From Actinidia chinensis (Eukaryota; Streptophyta; Magnoliopsida; Ericales; Actinidiaceae), in contig VIGQ01000015.1 of the NCBI GenBank assembly GCA_009663005.1, forward strand, positions 90,001 through 150,000: 60,000 nucleotides of DNA. Reading direction: 5' to 3'. Below are positions 12,180-24,519 of the stretch, piece after piece. The stretch's first letter is position 1. Every line of letters begins with the position of its first letter. The translations under genes and the position numbers were made by a program. The notes beneath the pieces are model-generated. The model was not told the origin of the DNA and did not search any database. It was given only the letters and a program-made list of their open reading frames with translations.

Positions 12180-15100
12180 TAGGATCACTAAATGTAACAT
12201 ATCAAAGATTTTTTGTTTGGGTTAAAGAAAGAATTTCAATTGGCCCCCGTTATGGATTATGTTTTTTTTTCATTTTTGTCCCTTCAAAACCAAATTGGAA
12301 ACACATAGTTTAGAGGAAAACAGTCTTTTTTTATTGTGGACTAAAACAAAAAAAAAAAAAAACTAAAAGTTTTACAACTATACTGTTTCTTGTTGCTCAA
12401 AGAATGGCACCAAAGACACAAAAGTATGGGCCCAAAAAAGTCCCCTTAAAAAAACAACTTTTAGATAACTTTTTAGATAATTAACAAGGATAAGGAAATT
12501 GTTAGAGATGATAGAGACCACAAATTCAATGCCAACCCACTTAAATGGACGAGGGGTGGTTAAAATTGTCCTTTCTAATTCTTTGAAAGACCATTTCACA
12601 CCAACTCTTCGTGTTTATTGGCTTCATTTGTGGGAATATAAGGGCTACTTTATTGGGTAGGAAATGTCAATTTGGCCAAAAGAGGGCACTTTAGTGTGGC
12701 GCCAAATAGTTTACTTTGAATACGTTGGCAACATAGAATATTTTATTTTGTTATTAATTATTAATTATTTTATGATTATTTTTTTTAAGTTGAAGTGATA
12801 AATAAAGAATATCTATCCTAAAGCTGTCTTGATATGAAAGGTTGTGTCCTTAGAGGGCCCCTACCTAGCATTAATCGCATAAATTTGTGTGTTTATGGAT
12901 AGGGGTCATCAAGTCAAAGGGACTATAAATCTAATATTTATTTCATATATTTCTTTGTTGTTTTAGCCTAGTTTGGTCTAGTTATTTTTTAAAATCTTTT
13001 AGTTGCTTTGATTTTTAATTTTTCGTTTTGATAAAAAAAAAAATAGATTACTATTTTGATCAAAAAAAAATTTATTTTTAGTTCCTCATGATGAGGGGAA
13101 TCGAAAAAAATATAAAAATTTATTCAAAAGTTAAAAAAAAAATCATAAGACAAAAAAATTAATAATGATCGTTGTAAAAATATTTTTGTATTTTGATAAC
13201 TCAGATCCGACCTAATGAACGACCAATCTGGAAAAAACCAATCTCATGGGTACACTAACGGAGGACAGATGTTTTTGTCTTTATCGAACTTTTTCTAAAA
13301 TCGATGAGAATTTTTATATTTCAGACTCCACTCAATAATAGGAACAGAATGAATAATAAAAAATTTTCATCAAATATAAAAGTTTCACTTACAAAAAAAA
13401 AACAAAAATCAAATTAAACAATCTACAAACAGGACCTAAACTCAGGGCTTCTTACTTATTTTGAGTGAGAACTGTCTCCACGCCAGTCACCCTATCCCTA
13501 CCATTTTTTTTCCCTATATAGGGGTTCCTCTTTTAGTCGTTTATGGGTGTGTAAAATATAAATATTTTAAAATAATAGAGGATTGATTTTCACCGTCTGA
13601 TTTGGTACGAAAATACACAGTTGGTTTTTATTATGCGGATTACATATACCTCTCGAAATTGGAAAAAAAGGTATCAACATTGTTAAACGAAAGGATAAGT
13701 TCTAGTCTTTCAAATTCTTTATTCATTGGAATAGGATTAGTCCAAGAAGAGACACATTTCATGCTGTCTAGAAGTTAAGCTACACCAGGGTGACCTGGTA
13801 GTGGGTTTTGGGAAGGATAAAATTAATGGAGTCCACAACTAAAGAATGATTTTTCCAAACTCAGAGCTAAATAAGTAATTTGGAAATTAAGTAAAACAGT
13901 CTTGGGTCATTGAAAAGTAGAAACTTCTTATCTAGAAGTGGTTGTTATGTTCGTGGGAAGCTGATAAGGATACTTATCTTATTAATTTATATGGTTCGTG
14001 AATTTTTCCAGAACATAGAACCGCAGTTATATATTATAGGATAGGGCATCTCCGATAATAATATTGGTTTCTTCATCCAATTGAAACAGTTGCATAATCG
14101 TTGACGAGCCTATTATTGCGAGAAAACACGTAAATCTTGTGCCTTGTGGGTGATTTTTTGTTTTTTCTTTGTTTTCTACCTCTTGGTTTCTTTAATCCTA
14201 TGTTATGAGTCTGGTAATTCATGGGACATGGTTTTAAATATATTTTCAAACAACATGTTTTGGTGATAACTAGTTTTGATAGTATAAAATAAAAGCTATG
14301 CGTTGGTTGTGTTTTTTAATTGGCCAAAAAGCAATTAGATTCATTTTTTTGTTAAACATTTTTTCTTAAGTGAGAAGTTGATGTGACACAATGTTGAAAG
14401 ATTCACAAGGAAATAATTGCTAAGAAGAATTCTTGACCTTCATGAGTTGGTTTGATTAAAAAACATTTAATAAGAAAAAAAAAAGAATCGAAAAATTAGA
14501 GGGGATTTCACTATTCTAATGCGTCTATTAATTCGTCCATATAGTTTACTAGTTCTCAATTTTTTTTAGAGATGACCACTTAACATTATTATGACAATTG
14601 ACATTCATTAGAAGCTTTTCACACTTCGATATTTTTATGTTGAGGATAGTGCGTTCTCCCAATAAGATGGAAGGTAAGATGTCTATCTACAATTTTTTCG
14701 AGGAGATTTCCAATTTGGAAAGCAGTGAAAATGGAGTCATGCTAAAGGGCGAAAAATTCTGGTAAATTTCTACGGATTAGACATGAAATTTTTAGGTCAT
14801 TTCATTAGGTGACGTGGGTTTTAATTTTTTTCTCCACAAAAATTCACGTTAAATTTTTATAAAAATATTGATTTTTCCCTACCAAAGATTTAAAAAAATT
14901 ATTATACCTATGGTTTTAGTTTTTCTTCAATATCTTTCCTTAAGAATTTAATTTTTGCAACCATTTAGAAATTCGCTTCTCTCGAAAAAAACCCTAGATT
15001 ATTTACCCTTGGGATTACGAACCATTATACAACTTCATTTTTTAAGTTCCAATCAAACCAACTTTCTGATTTCAAAACTTATACCAATTTGAAATTGATT

Positions 15101-15400
15101 TATGTCAATTCAGTAACTTAATACATTTTGTTACACATGATTATGGCCCCTAATTATTTATTTTTTTTCCTTTTTGCCCCCTTGTATTGATAAGAAGAAA
15201 CTTGTTTGATTGCAATTACAACACTTTTTCATCATTACTTCAGCAATAAATTGGAAAACTCTAATGAAGAGTCAGAAATATTCTTACGTGTCCTTTCACC
15301 CCCCCTCCTGCAAAAATAGCAGATACACTTTCTGAATTTTCCAGCCATAGTTTCTCCAAATTCTCTCACCCAACGCAGTGCATATACATAAACGAATGAG
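12180..15400. other. gene-free AT-rich stretch
   Basis: I see no exon, terminal repeat pair or tandem array that I can support here, apart from a weak 5S-like relic near 13771. The strand has frequent stops in all frames and many poly-A/poly-T runs. The patch at 15300-15400 just before the GA microsatellite is somewhat richer in C. Confidence 0.6.
13771..13816 (+). pseudogene. possible 5S rRNA-derived relic
   Basis: The stretch has GAAGTTAAGC, then GGGTGACCT, then TTGGGAAG. These occur in the same order in plant 5S rRNA around the internal promoter. The spacing between the first two blocks is too short, and the rest of the 5S sequence is not recognisable. It may be a decayed 5S copy, a 5S-derived SINE head, or chance. 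Confidence 0.2.
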
Positions 15401-15407
15401 ACCGGCG

Positions 15408-15445
15408 AGAGAGAGAGAGAGGGAGAGAAGGAGAGAGAGAGAGGA
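15408..15445. repeat. (GA)n microsatellite
   Basis: An interrupted run of GA/GGA units about 38 bases long. No promoter or exon could be assigned to it. Confidence 0.8.
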
Positions 15446-16211
15446 AGGGAAACCCAAGTAGAGTTAGGACTTCGGAATAAAATGTTGAGCCCATATGGAA
15501 AGACTAACCAATCCAGTTCCTAAATAGGGACAAAAATAAAAGAATTTTGAGGTTATTTAGCCTCACCAATACTGGATAAAGAAAGTGAAAGGTGGAGGTG
15601 ACTGACTGCAATTCAATCTTTTGATGAGAATCTAGTGTGTAGATGACCTCATCCAAGCAAATCACATTGGTTCAAAAGTAAAACAATGAACACTATACGG
15701 GGCTCTATTTCGGCATTAACCGCCCTCCGCTAATGAACGATTGGAGTGATTTCCGGAATTATTCGTCCTTAGCCGGATATCGAGTTATAAAAAAAAATGA
15801 AATCATGTTCCAATATGGGAGCTATGAGGTCTTTAATTTCTATAATGTTGATTAAAGGGTTGGTTTATCGCAAACGACACATATTTTTCTCAAAATAAGT
15901 GTTTGGTCACGGAAATGTCGGAATCGGTTGTTAAACAGGGCGTAAATGGCCACCGCAAGTCTTTTAGTTAGTTGTGTCGTTTTTCTTATTGATTTTTTTA
16001 AAAAAACGTACATCTATTCTCAAAAATCATATTTGCAGTATGTTAAACTTATTTTCCCATTCACTTGCGGAAACTACCCCTCATGAACAAGGTAAATAGA
16101 AGAAGATACATATTTATGTAATCAAAAACATTTGCCCTGGATAATCGACTCACACAATCCCTCTAAAGCAAGAACCCAAATGGGCATGGTACATCAATTA
16201 TTTTTTCCTTC

Positions 16212-18914
16212 TCATGGAATTGATGTATAACACTTTTCAGTAGCTGGTTCGTTTCAACGTAAGAAAAGGCTTCAACAACCTGGCAAATGGAAATGGCCCC
16301 TTGGAATCGACCACCGGCTTCACTTCCCGCTTTCCAAAAACGGATTCAATTTTTCCAAGACTGCTCCACTAGCAGTGATAAAAATCTGAAACCGGGTGGT
16401 GTGACTGCACCGATTAGCACCAACACGTTCCCCCTTCCTTCACCACCTTCACCGCTTATCGCCCTGCCCTGTTAGTATAAAGAGAAGAAGGCAAAAAACA
16501 AAAAAATGTGAACATCAAAACAATCGTGTTTATACCACCCCAAATGACCATGGTTACGTTATATACCGACAGTGTCGTAGACAGCCTTCAAATTTTCGGG
16601 TCGTCGGTCTCGAAGCTTTCCTTGGTGTAGTCTACAGCAGATCGCACCCAAGCTTGAGTATTTCTAACTTTCCGTTGCTGGAAGTTGCTGCTGCAACTCT
16701 TGAAGCGCAAAGGGAAGGGAAGGTGTCTTTTTAGCAAGCTGCCTCGTTCAAAAGAAATTTAAAATAACTATAAACCGAAAAGTGTGATAAATTTTAGATA
16801 GCAGTGAATAGAAAAAACTGCACCATTCAAGCGTACTTACAAAAAAAAAAAAAGTCTGAAACTAATGTTGTTTGCACAATTTTGTCAAAACTCCTACCAG
16901 ACCATGGTTTTAAATTGCGGGTATCGTGATGCAGCCAATTCAGACAATTATCGGCAATAACTACTAAAATATTGGTATCGGTGATAAAAGCCTGAAAAAT
17001 ATCCGATAGTTCCTGGTGATAACGATGATATTTGAAACCTTTACCAAACAGAACTAGGAGGAAAGGAGAAGGAGGAGAAGGAGAGGGAAACGAAACAAGA
17101 ACAAAGAGACCCCAAACAAAACCAGTGTTTTAAATCAGGTATCGGTTTAACGATATCAGTAATAGTGATAGACCCTATTCGCCGATACGGATAAACATTG
17201 AACGATCTTTTACCAAAGGACCAAATCTCAATACGTAATGACTTGGCTGATATTTTAAAAACCTTGCAAAAAACAGCACAAAGACAAGTAAAATATGAGC
17301 AGCCTCGACCCTAGACCTTCAAGAGCTGTGAATTGGATTATAGTAGAAGATTGCCAATTCAAGAAGATAGGAATTTGTCAAATATCTTGGTAATGGAAAT
17401 GAATGAAATCAGATTTACTAGCTAAACTTATTATATCAACTAGATTAAAAACTGACAACAAGAACAACACTAGTAAACCTTGAAAACACAACAACAACAA
17501 CAACAACACGAGCCATACCTGTGAAGTAACTAGCGCGCCGGACTCCACCAGCACCCCCAAACAAGGATAGATTTTCCGGCTGAAAAACCCAAGGACCGTT
17601 CGAGGCCTTCGTAGGCAGTCTGAATCGCGAGCGGCAGGCCCGCGGCCTCAGCAACAAATTGAGATTCTGGGGTTGAGAGCAATAACTTCTCCTCAACAGC
17701 AGTGAACTCGGCCAAAGAGCCGAACTGTTTAGGCCCGTCTAAGGCTTTCTCGTTTATATTACCGTACACTTCGTCCCCTTCCTTTAGGCTCTGACTTGGG
17801 TTCCTACTTTAACCACCACACAGGAAACATCGTAACCGGGAACTGTCGTAGGAAAAAAACCCTGTCAGAAGTAAACTAAGAACCCGGTATATATGCTGAT
17901 GTTTGGCTGCTCAACTAGGCCAAACAACAAACAGATAGGCGTTTGAACTCATGATTTTTTTTCTTTCTAGAACGTTTGGTTATGGTTTAAGAAATGGAAA
18001 ATGGTAGACTAATGGTTCACTAGTATGCGGTTTTTGAGGTGGTAGGGTAGGTGGGTAACAAGTTAAATTAATTTATAATTATATTGTTTTTACATGTTCA
18101 AAGCCCTTAAGTCCTAAGTTTCCATCACACTATTGATGCTACTATCTCTGTTTTTGTTTTTATTTGGTGGTTATTCTATTGGAGCCATTAAACTGAACCG
18201 AATCAAACTACATTCTATGGTTCGGTTTGGTTTGGGATCAACAAGTTCAATTGGTTCGGTTAGGTTTGAAATTTTCTTAAACAGTTAAAAGAAACCCATC
18301 ACCACAAACAAAAAAACTATCAAGCAAGACAATCGACCCATTTAGATATGTTGGAAAAACAGGGTTTGAAGCATGAGTTTTGGCCAACTTTGACCCAATA
18401 TAAAAGAGGTTTATAATCATCTTTTTAGATGAAACGAAGTGGGAATGTCTTCTACTTCGGTTCGGGAGAGTTTTCCAACTATATAAAGTGTGTTCAAAAA
18501 CTGATAAGGGATGAATTGAGAATATTTTTGTTTTGTTTTTTGTTTTTTACCATTGAACTATTTATAAACAATAATTATTGATAAGAGCCTCAACACAACC
18601 TGTTTCTGCAGATTTTTCGGTTTGCAATTATAGTTTATAGCTTATAACAATATACTGAATCAAAAAGACATAAGCACGCATTCATTTCAATAAATTCAAC
18701 AGAATTGCTGAAAAACAAAAGAAATTCACCGGGAGAGGCGAGTCGGAGGCCTTGAACTTTCCCGCCTCCTCTTGAAATACAAACGGGTTAGAGCAAGGCC
18801 GCAAAAACCTGCTCAAGACCTCATCATCCTTCACTGTTGGCACCGAAACACTGGAATCAAACTTCCAAAACCATCAAACACCGCTTCCATAATCTCCGTA
18901 GACCAAGCCTTCAT
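16212..18914 (-). CDS. AOR: NADPH-dependent alkenal/quinone oxidoreductase (AOR-like, MDR)
   Basis: Medium-chain reductase of the AOR/ceQORH group, which uses NADPH to reduce the double bond of reactive alkenals and enones. Minus-strand exons: 18914-18730 (MKAW..., ...KFKASDSPLP), about 17849-17519 (VPGYDV, KEGDEVYGNINEKALDGPKQ, FGSLAEFTAVEEKLLL, AYEGLERS, FSAGKSILV and the GGAGGV nucleotide-binding motif), 16738-16567 (RVAA.TSS.GKLE, VDYTKESFE, YDTVG) and 16468-16212 (GAVTPPGFRF, LEKLNPFLESGK, VDPKGPFPFA, YVETN, VIH.IP, stop TGA at 16212-16214). Total about 315 codons, the size of forms lacking a transit peptide; none is visible ahead of MKAW, so a cytosolic form is inferred. The junction YDTVG|QGDK is in phase. 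The acceptor of exon 2 is blurred. Exon 4 alone has about eight single-base gaps, nearly all in doubled bases, suggesting consensus error rather than decay. Confidence 0.88.
16903..17043. mobile_element. small MITE with GGTATCGG motifs in an AOR intron
   Basis: The ends read CCATGGTTTTAAATTGCGGG and, on the complement, AAAGGTTTCAAATATCATCG. The interior repeats GGTATCGGTGAT-type motifs. The layout matches the neighbouring element at 17127-17270, so both probably belong to one hAT-like family. It lies in the intron between AOR exons 2 and 3. Confidence 0.5.
17127..17270. mobile_element. second GGTATCGG MITE in the same AOR intron
   Basis: The left end is CAGTGTTTTAAATCAGGTAT and the right end on the complement is GCAAGGTTTTTAAAATATCA, giving imperfect terminal inverted repeats. 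The interior again holds GATATC/GGTATCGG motifs. No clear target duplication remains. Confidence 0.5.
17488..17508. repeat. (ACA)n microsatellite
   Basis: About seven ACA units in the AOR intron, close to the donor of exon 2 (17518-17517). On the gene strand it is a TGT-rich tract. Confidence 0.8.
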
Positions 18915-19240
18915 CCTGAGAGGGGATTGAGGAAGCTAGTGGCTGCTGCAGTGGAAGGGGGCAGTTTGGGGAACTAGCATAAATTCTCCGGGGCAAAAAG
19001 GGATTGCGAAGTTTTCTGGAAACAATTGATTGGGGTCTGCCTCTGGTTTGAAAGTCTAGAGAGAGAGAGTGGGGAGAGAGAATGTGGGGGGGGGGTCTCC
19101 TCAGGCAGTTTTGCAGAGATGTGGAGGGAGCTAGCTTCCCATTCTGCTAATCACGATTTCACCTGCCTTAATCTCTTTCTTCTAAAGCTTTCCTGTTTCT
19201 ATGTATTTGTGGTGTTAACTGTCCATGGTTCATGGTTCTG

Positions 19241-19248
19241 CCACGTGG
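19241..19248. promoter_or_regulatory. G-box upstream of the AOR-like gene
   Basis: The palindrome CCACGTGG is a perfect G-box, the core site of bZIP and bHLH factors in plants. It lies about 330 bases upstream of the AOR-like ATG at 18914. Stress-inducible expression through such sites would suit an aldehyde-detoxifying enzyme. The link is inferred. Confidence 0.45.
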
Positions 19249-19299
19249 TCCTCCTCACCAAATTTGTGAACAGAGATTAGAAGAACTATCTAGTAAACA

Positions 19300-20190
19300 C
19301 CTTATTTTTCACATAGAAAAAAGAGGAAAGCAAACAAAGAAATACAATTCTATGTATTTTTGTATCGTTTTCATTTTAGAATGTTTTTATGGAAAAGAAA
19401 ACACCTTCTTTTAAAAAGGTATATTTTAAATTTTAAAATTTTAATGCAAATTAATTAGGGAAGTTGAAGTATGGATGAATGGATTATAAATTTTAAATTT
19501 AAAAAAAAAACTTAGAAAAAATGATAATTTTTTTAAAAAAATAAGTAAAAATAGAGAATTTGAGTTTTAGATGATATGATAGTAAAAACTTTAAAATTTT
19601 TTTTTTTAATAATTTTTTTTTTTGAGTTTTGGCTGATAGAATGCTCTAATGAGTTCGGAGCAAGGATCAAATTTTCGTTTCGGGGATTTATTTCGGTTGA
19701 CTCGGAAACGAAAATTTTTTCAAAATAATTTCGGCCTGTTTTTTGGAAACATTTCAAAGTGATAAATATTAAATAATAAAATATATTCTCGTATAAAAAA
19801 TATACATCATTTATAAAAAATTTATTCGGGTTAAATCAACTTATTATTTTAGGTATAGAGTTGTGTTTTGGCGTGTGCATATTTTATGTTTCAGCGTGTT
19901 TTGATCGTAATATAGTGTTTATTATTTCACTAATGTTTTGCTTTGATGTCTTAAAAATAAAAACATTTTGATTGTTTTCGATGAATCAAAAGAAATTTTG
20001 TTTCCCTTGGTTTGGAGACCGCAGATGTTGGAACTTTGCCTGCAAAATCAGCTATCAATATCACCTAACCAATGGGTTCTCTCTTTAGATTTTTTTCCCT
20101 AATTTCGACGTTGGTTATTGATTTTCATTTCTCTCTGATTTTGCGTTCCTTCCTGTTTGAATTAGACACCCAAGACACCTGAAAGAACGC
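19300..20190. other. gene-free AT-rich stretch
   Basis: Poly-A and poly-T rich DNA without supportable exons. It separates the minus-strand AOR-like gene from a possible plus-strand gene starting near 20225, so the two may be divergently arranged. Confidence 0.55.
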
Positions 20191-20194
20191 TGCG

Positions 20195-20200
20195 TATAAA
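20195..20200 (+). promoter_or_regulatory. TATA box of a possible plus-strand gene
   Basis: TATAAA in the context GCGTATAAATC. It lies 80 bases upstream of an ATG that starts a short open exon with a good donor. A transcription start near 20226 would leave a leader of about 50 bases. Confidence 0.45.
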
Positions 20201-20274
20201 TCTTTCACAAAAACATCTGTAAGATATTACAGGTACAACAGGCTTAAACCCTTTTCTTTGTTGTGTTTCTGGGG

Positions 20275-20298
20275 ATGGCTGAACTTGCAACCACACAG
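20275..20298 (+). CDS. possible first coding exon, MAELATTQ, gene unknown
   Basis: ATGGCTGAACTTGCAACC continues to CAG and is followed by GTATATTG, a plausible splice donor. It encodes MAELATTQ. The start has a good context (GGGGATGGCT) and an upstream TATA box. I could not identify the protein or find convincing downstream exons between 20.3 and 22.6 kb, where an LTR-like block at 21.1-21.8 kb may sit in an intron. A chance match is possible. Confidence 0.35.
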
Positions 20299-21109
20299 GT
20301 ATATTGATAGCTTAACATGTAGTTTACGTGTTTCTCTAACAACAAGTATCTTGATTGGCGTCTTGTTGATTTTTAAGACTTTGAAGAATCTGCTAGTTTG
20401 GTGTAAGGACTCAGCTTATATATGAAACAAAGTTGTGAAAGGCTAATGTGGACAATTTTGATCTTCAATTTTAAAACACATTTTTCGAATCAGAATTCCA
20501 CTTGATGACTACGTTTGATAACGCAATTTGAGCGTTGGGATTTGCCGTGACCCATTTTAACCATGTTTTCTTTTTAGTACAAAAATTAAACTCTGACTAT
20601 AGTCATGGGGGCGGTTTATGGAGATTAGGAACTCGTGGTTGGTATTACTAATCTATAACTCCAACAATTAAGAATAACTCCTTTGTGGGTCCCAGAAGAA
20701 TGAAGTGATAGGAAAAAAAGGGAAGATTGGCCTTGGTTTGGCCCATGTCCCCAGAGCTCCCCCCCTTCCCCCTTTCTCGCCCTCCTCAATCTATCCAGCT
20801 TCAGGTCCGGACCTAAGCGGTTGGCATTCGTGGAGTGATTTCTATCCCCACTTTCTTCTGAACTGCTCTTGGTTGGAGAGCTCCAAGGTCCTGCTTTCAT
20901 TAAAGTATGGTTGTGCTGAAAGTTCTGTCCTGCCATGTGAAGTAACCAGTCACTTGTTCAGAAAGAACGAGTCAATATCTTTGTGCATTTATACTTTTGA
21001 TAACAGTTTGCCTGCAAAAGAAAGAAACTAGTTAGAAACCAATGTCAAAGCGTTTTTTTCATTTCAAGCTTCCGAAGAGGGAACTAAATGTTTTTTTTTT
21101 GAAAACCTG

Positions 21110-21775
21110 ATGTGGGATAAAATCCCCACAGACCAATGCGTATACGTCGCCATCCCAGAACTGTCGCCCATGATCTCCCAAACGATGCTAATCTCCGAAC
21201 CCTCTTGAACCGAGGTAAAACGAGTCTAACGTCAGTCGCGGACCTCACCATTCCTCTATCCGGCTCCATTGAGCCTCGCCCAGAGCCAAAAGTTCTGTCC
21301 CCTCCTCGTCCTTGGGCGAGGTAAAATACTTGCTTTGGTCATAAGCCATCTCCACCAGATCCCCATTTTAATACGCACATCGCGAGATTTTCTCCTCCAC
21401 GGCACCGACAATTACGGGATACTCTCCAAATGGCAATCTTCCCAATTATGTCTCATTATCTTCGAGAACCTTTCCTACTCATCCTTCGAAGATCTCGCCC
21501 GGGATCCATGGATCGGCCCATACTCCATCGATAAAAGGGTAGGCCACTCCCCCATGAAACAAAGGTACAAAAAACAAAAAAACACTCCAACAATTTATCT
21601 TCAGAGCTGCTTATCTATTGTCAACACCGTGGTCTGATCTCCACGCCGGAGGGTTTGTGAGCGCCGCGCCCTGCGCCCCGGCTTTTACTTTGGTTCGCTG
21701 CGCAGGTCGTCCCCCGTCAAGTATCCTGGTCCAGTGCCGAGGAGACCGAGTCATATTGAACTGTTGTTTGCTCGC
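21110..21775 (+). mobile_element. LTR-like block of a retrotransposon
   Basis: It begins near TGTGGGATAAAATCCCCACA, a short inverted repeat typical of an LTR start. Next come a GC-rich U3-like part and GATAAAAGGGTAGGCC, a TATA-like signal. It ends GCGCAGGTCGTCC...AACTGTTGTTTGC. The same order (ATAAAAGGG, GCGCAGGTCGTCC, AACTGTTGGTTGC) recurs at 44455-44760, so the two are diverged relatives. No internal coding region adjoins it. Borders are approximate. Confidence 0.5.
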
Positions 21776-21784
21776 ACCCAAGCC

Positions 21785-21858
21785 CGTTTTTTTTCTCCCC
21801 AGGTCCCCCCCCCCTCTTCCTCCCCTCTCCCTCCCTGTCTCCTTCTCCCTCTTCCTGA
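21785..21858. repeat. polypyrimidine tract
   Basis: About 74 bases that are almost all C and T on the plus strand, including a run of ten C, followed by a poly-A run. Such tracts can form triplex DNA and are also error-prone in assembly. Confidence 0.75.
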
Positions 21859-22724
21859 AAAAAAAAAAAAGATAAAAAAAAGAACGTAAACTGAGGGAAA
21901 AAAAGGGGTCCCACTATTTGGAAGGGGATCCCGTTGGATTTGAACATCTGAAACAACCAGTTTGGATTGTAGCCTGAAAACTCAACCCACCGATAACCAA
22001 ATTGGTATTGTTTAAAATAGTTTTCATTTGGGTGACGTTTTTGAAATGAAACGAAAAAGGATTGAAACATGGTTGCCTACAAAATCCAGATTTGGGTCGG
22101 CAAATGAACAGGCTATCGGTTGTTCTACAGGAGCTAACCCAAATAATGTTATAAGCTTTCTTGTAGGAAAATGTCGGGTAGAAAATTTTTAGTGACCTTT
22201 TTTGAAGACAAATTTTTTTGTTTTTTTTTCCGGCTCTCCTTTTATAATAGCGGGTCAAAATCATAGTTATCGTGTCTAACGAAAGAAAAAGTTCCAGAAG
22301 TACTAATCCTAAGATAGTCTCTATTATGCCCGTAGTAGTTTTATCTGCCAAAAAATATGTCGATGGAACTGCTGCTTGGTTAACACCTATGGTTTTGGTC
22401 CCCTTACTTTTCTACAATATTCGAACTGGACTACTCGTTTGTCTTTGAATATTAGAAGTCAATTATTTTTTTTTTTTCCTGTGTGAATTGGGGAGTTTGG
22501 GCAAAGATTCCAACAAAATCTTTTGTCTTGAATAGGGAATCCAGCTCCTATTAAACCTGCAGTAAATCTCTGGGACTTTACTTAGAAAGTTGCCCTAGAA
22601 GTTGATTATGTACTTGGATTAGAACTTTGAAGGATGGGTCCTTTTTCATCTCTGACCTATGATCCAGAAAGAAAACAATGAAATTAACAATATTATTCTT
22701 ACTTCATTTAAAACTATTTTTCTG

Positions 22725-23266
22725 CAATGTTTCTAAAAAAAAAAATATCGTTAAGCGGTACGTGGGGGGGGCGTACATCAAGGTGGGCCTAGCGTCTAAG
22801 GCGGTTTATTTATTTATTTATTTAGAGAATTATAGTTACTAAAAAATAATAAATAAAATGACCAAATATCAAATATCACAAAAGAAATGATATCATAATA
22901 GTAGAGTTAAATATTAATGTTGAAAAATAATAAGAAGAAGATAAATATAACAATTATATTCTCTAAAATATATAAAATTAGGAACTATGTCACTAACTCT
23001 TTTCGCAAATGTTCGATGTTGAATTATATCTAGTTTTTTTTTTCTTTTTAAAAAGTAAAAATGATTCCATTCAGGAAACACTTGTTAGTTAATAATATAA
23101 TTCAATTCCGTTAAGTTAACGAAAAATAATTTTTTTGAAATATAACTTTTAAATCTCAAAAGGATGCAATGCCTTAATTTTGTTTAGGCGGCGCGAGAAA
23201 CTAATCGAGGCAGGGGGGGGACACTCCTGCCTAGCGCCTAGACAGCCGCTTTTTTAGAAAACAGTG
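22725..23266. mobile_element. CAATG...CAGTG hAT-like MITE with GCCTAGCG motifs
   Basis: The left end is CAATGTTTCTAAAAAAA and the right end on the complement is CACTGTTTTCTAAAAAAGCG. Just inside both ends are CCTAGCGTCTAAGGCGG and CCTAGCGCCTAGACAGCCG, which are inverted relatives. The flanks share TTTCTG, a weak sign of a target duplication. A second copy with an internal loss lies at about 28331-28520. Confidence 0.65.
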
Positions 23267-23659
23267 GTTTCTGTTAACCACGGTTTTATACTCACCTCAA
23301 GAATTGGCATGAGGAAAAAAAGACATATAACTATCTCGTTTTTTTTCACATTCCCTTGCCTATGATTGTAGAGATTTCTAAATTTTTGCTTAATTTTAGC
23401 AGAAATTAAGAAGCTACTCTCCTGCAGAAGAGTCAAGACAAAGAAATTGGTCGTATCTTCAATGAATTTAAGCGTCGTGGTTATGTGGTATAAGTTTGGT
23501 ATGTTGTATTAAGTTAAAATTGAACGATTTATTTTATAACTTGTGGATTAAATTAAAGAAGACATTTAAATTTGAGATGTAAAATGTAATTAAAAGTGGA
23601 GGGGTGAAGTGTAATTTTTGTTAAAAAAATTTTTGATCTCAGGTTAGTGCGCCGAAAGA

Positions 23660-23890
23660 GGCGCGAAAGAAAAGAAGAAAAAGAAAAAAGAAAAAGAAAA
23701 AGAATAATAAAATAATAAAATAATAATATAATTAATATAATAAATAATAAAATAATAATATTTATATATATAAAAATATTTTTAAAGTCTATAAAGACGG
23801 GGGAGGAAGTTCGGATGGATGGAGCGAAGAGAGAAAGAAAGAGAAGAGAGAGAGAAGAAGGGAGGGAGAGAGAGAAAGAAACTGAGGGAA
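23660..23890. repeat. low-complexity A/AAT/GA-rich tract
   Basis: AAAGAA repeats are followed by AATAATAAA repeats, a TA stretch, and then a GA-rich purine tract (23829-23885). No coding signal. Confidence 0.8.
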
Positions 23891-24519
23891 CTGATATGGT
23901 GTGGTTAAGTTTTGATTATGAAAGATAGGGGTGCAGATCACGTGAAGATGACGGTGGATTACTGCAAAATTTAGTATGACGATATGAAAGCCCTGATCTT
24001 ATATGACGGTTTGTCAAATTTCTATTGAGGTTAAAAGGGGAGGGTTTTAGTTTTGGGGTTTACTTTGATGAATTGGTGTTATAGCTATATAAAGCTTTAA
24101 GATATATTGTTTGTATTAAATTGAAATGGAAAAAATGTAGTTTTGATGAGCATAAAATTATTTTTTGGAAAATTAAGAGATAGAAATGTTGGAAATTTTA
24201 TCTAAAGTTATTTTGCTTTAATATCAGATTTATTATCAAATTAATGCCTCATAAATGCTTATAAAAAATATTTGACAGTAATTACATTGAAATTGTCTCT
24301 TTAAGGAATTATGTTGGTTACATGAATGATTGATAAACAGTGAGTCTTTGTTTAAAAGGTTATGTTGAATGAAAGTACTTATTAAAGATAACAGGTTCAA
24401 AAAAATACATGGAACTTGGTTTTAGAAATGGAAATTGGAATTGAGAATGAGCATTGTTTAGGAATGACACACTAAAAATACCGGCATGAGGATTGGCTTA
24501 GATTAAGCACAAAATAAAG

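Noticed and set aside
21914..22351. 145-codon minus-strand ORF starting MADKTTTGIIETILGLVLLELF
   Set aside because: The start looks membrane-like, but later residues are low-complexity or random and no splice or promoter signal supports it. It lies in repeat-rich DNA.
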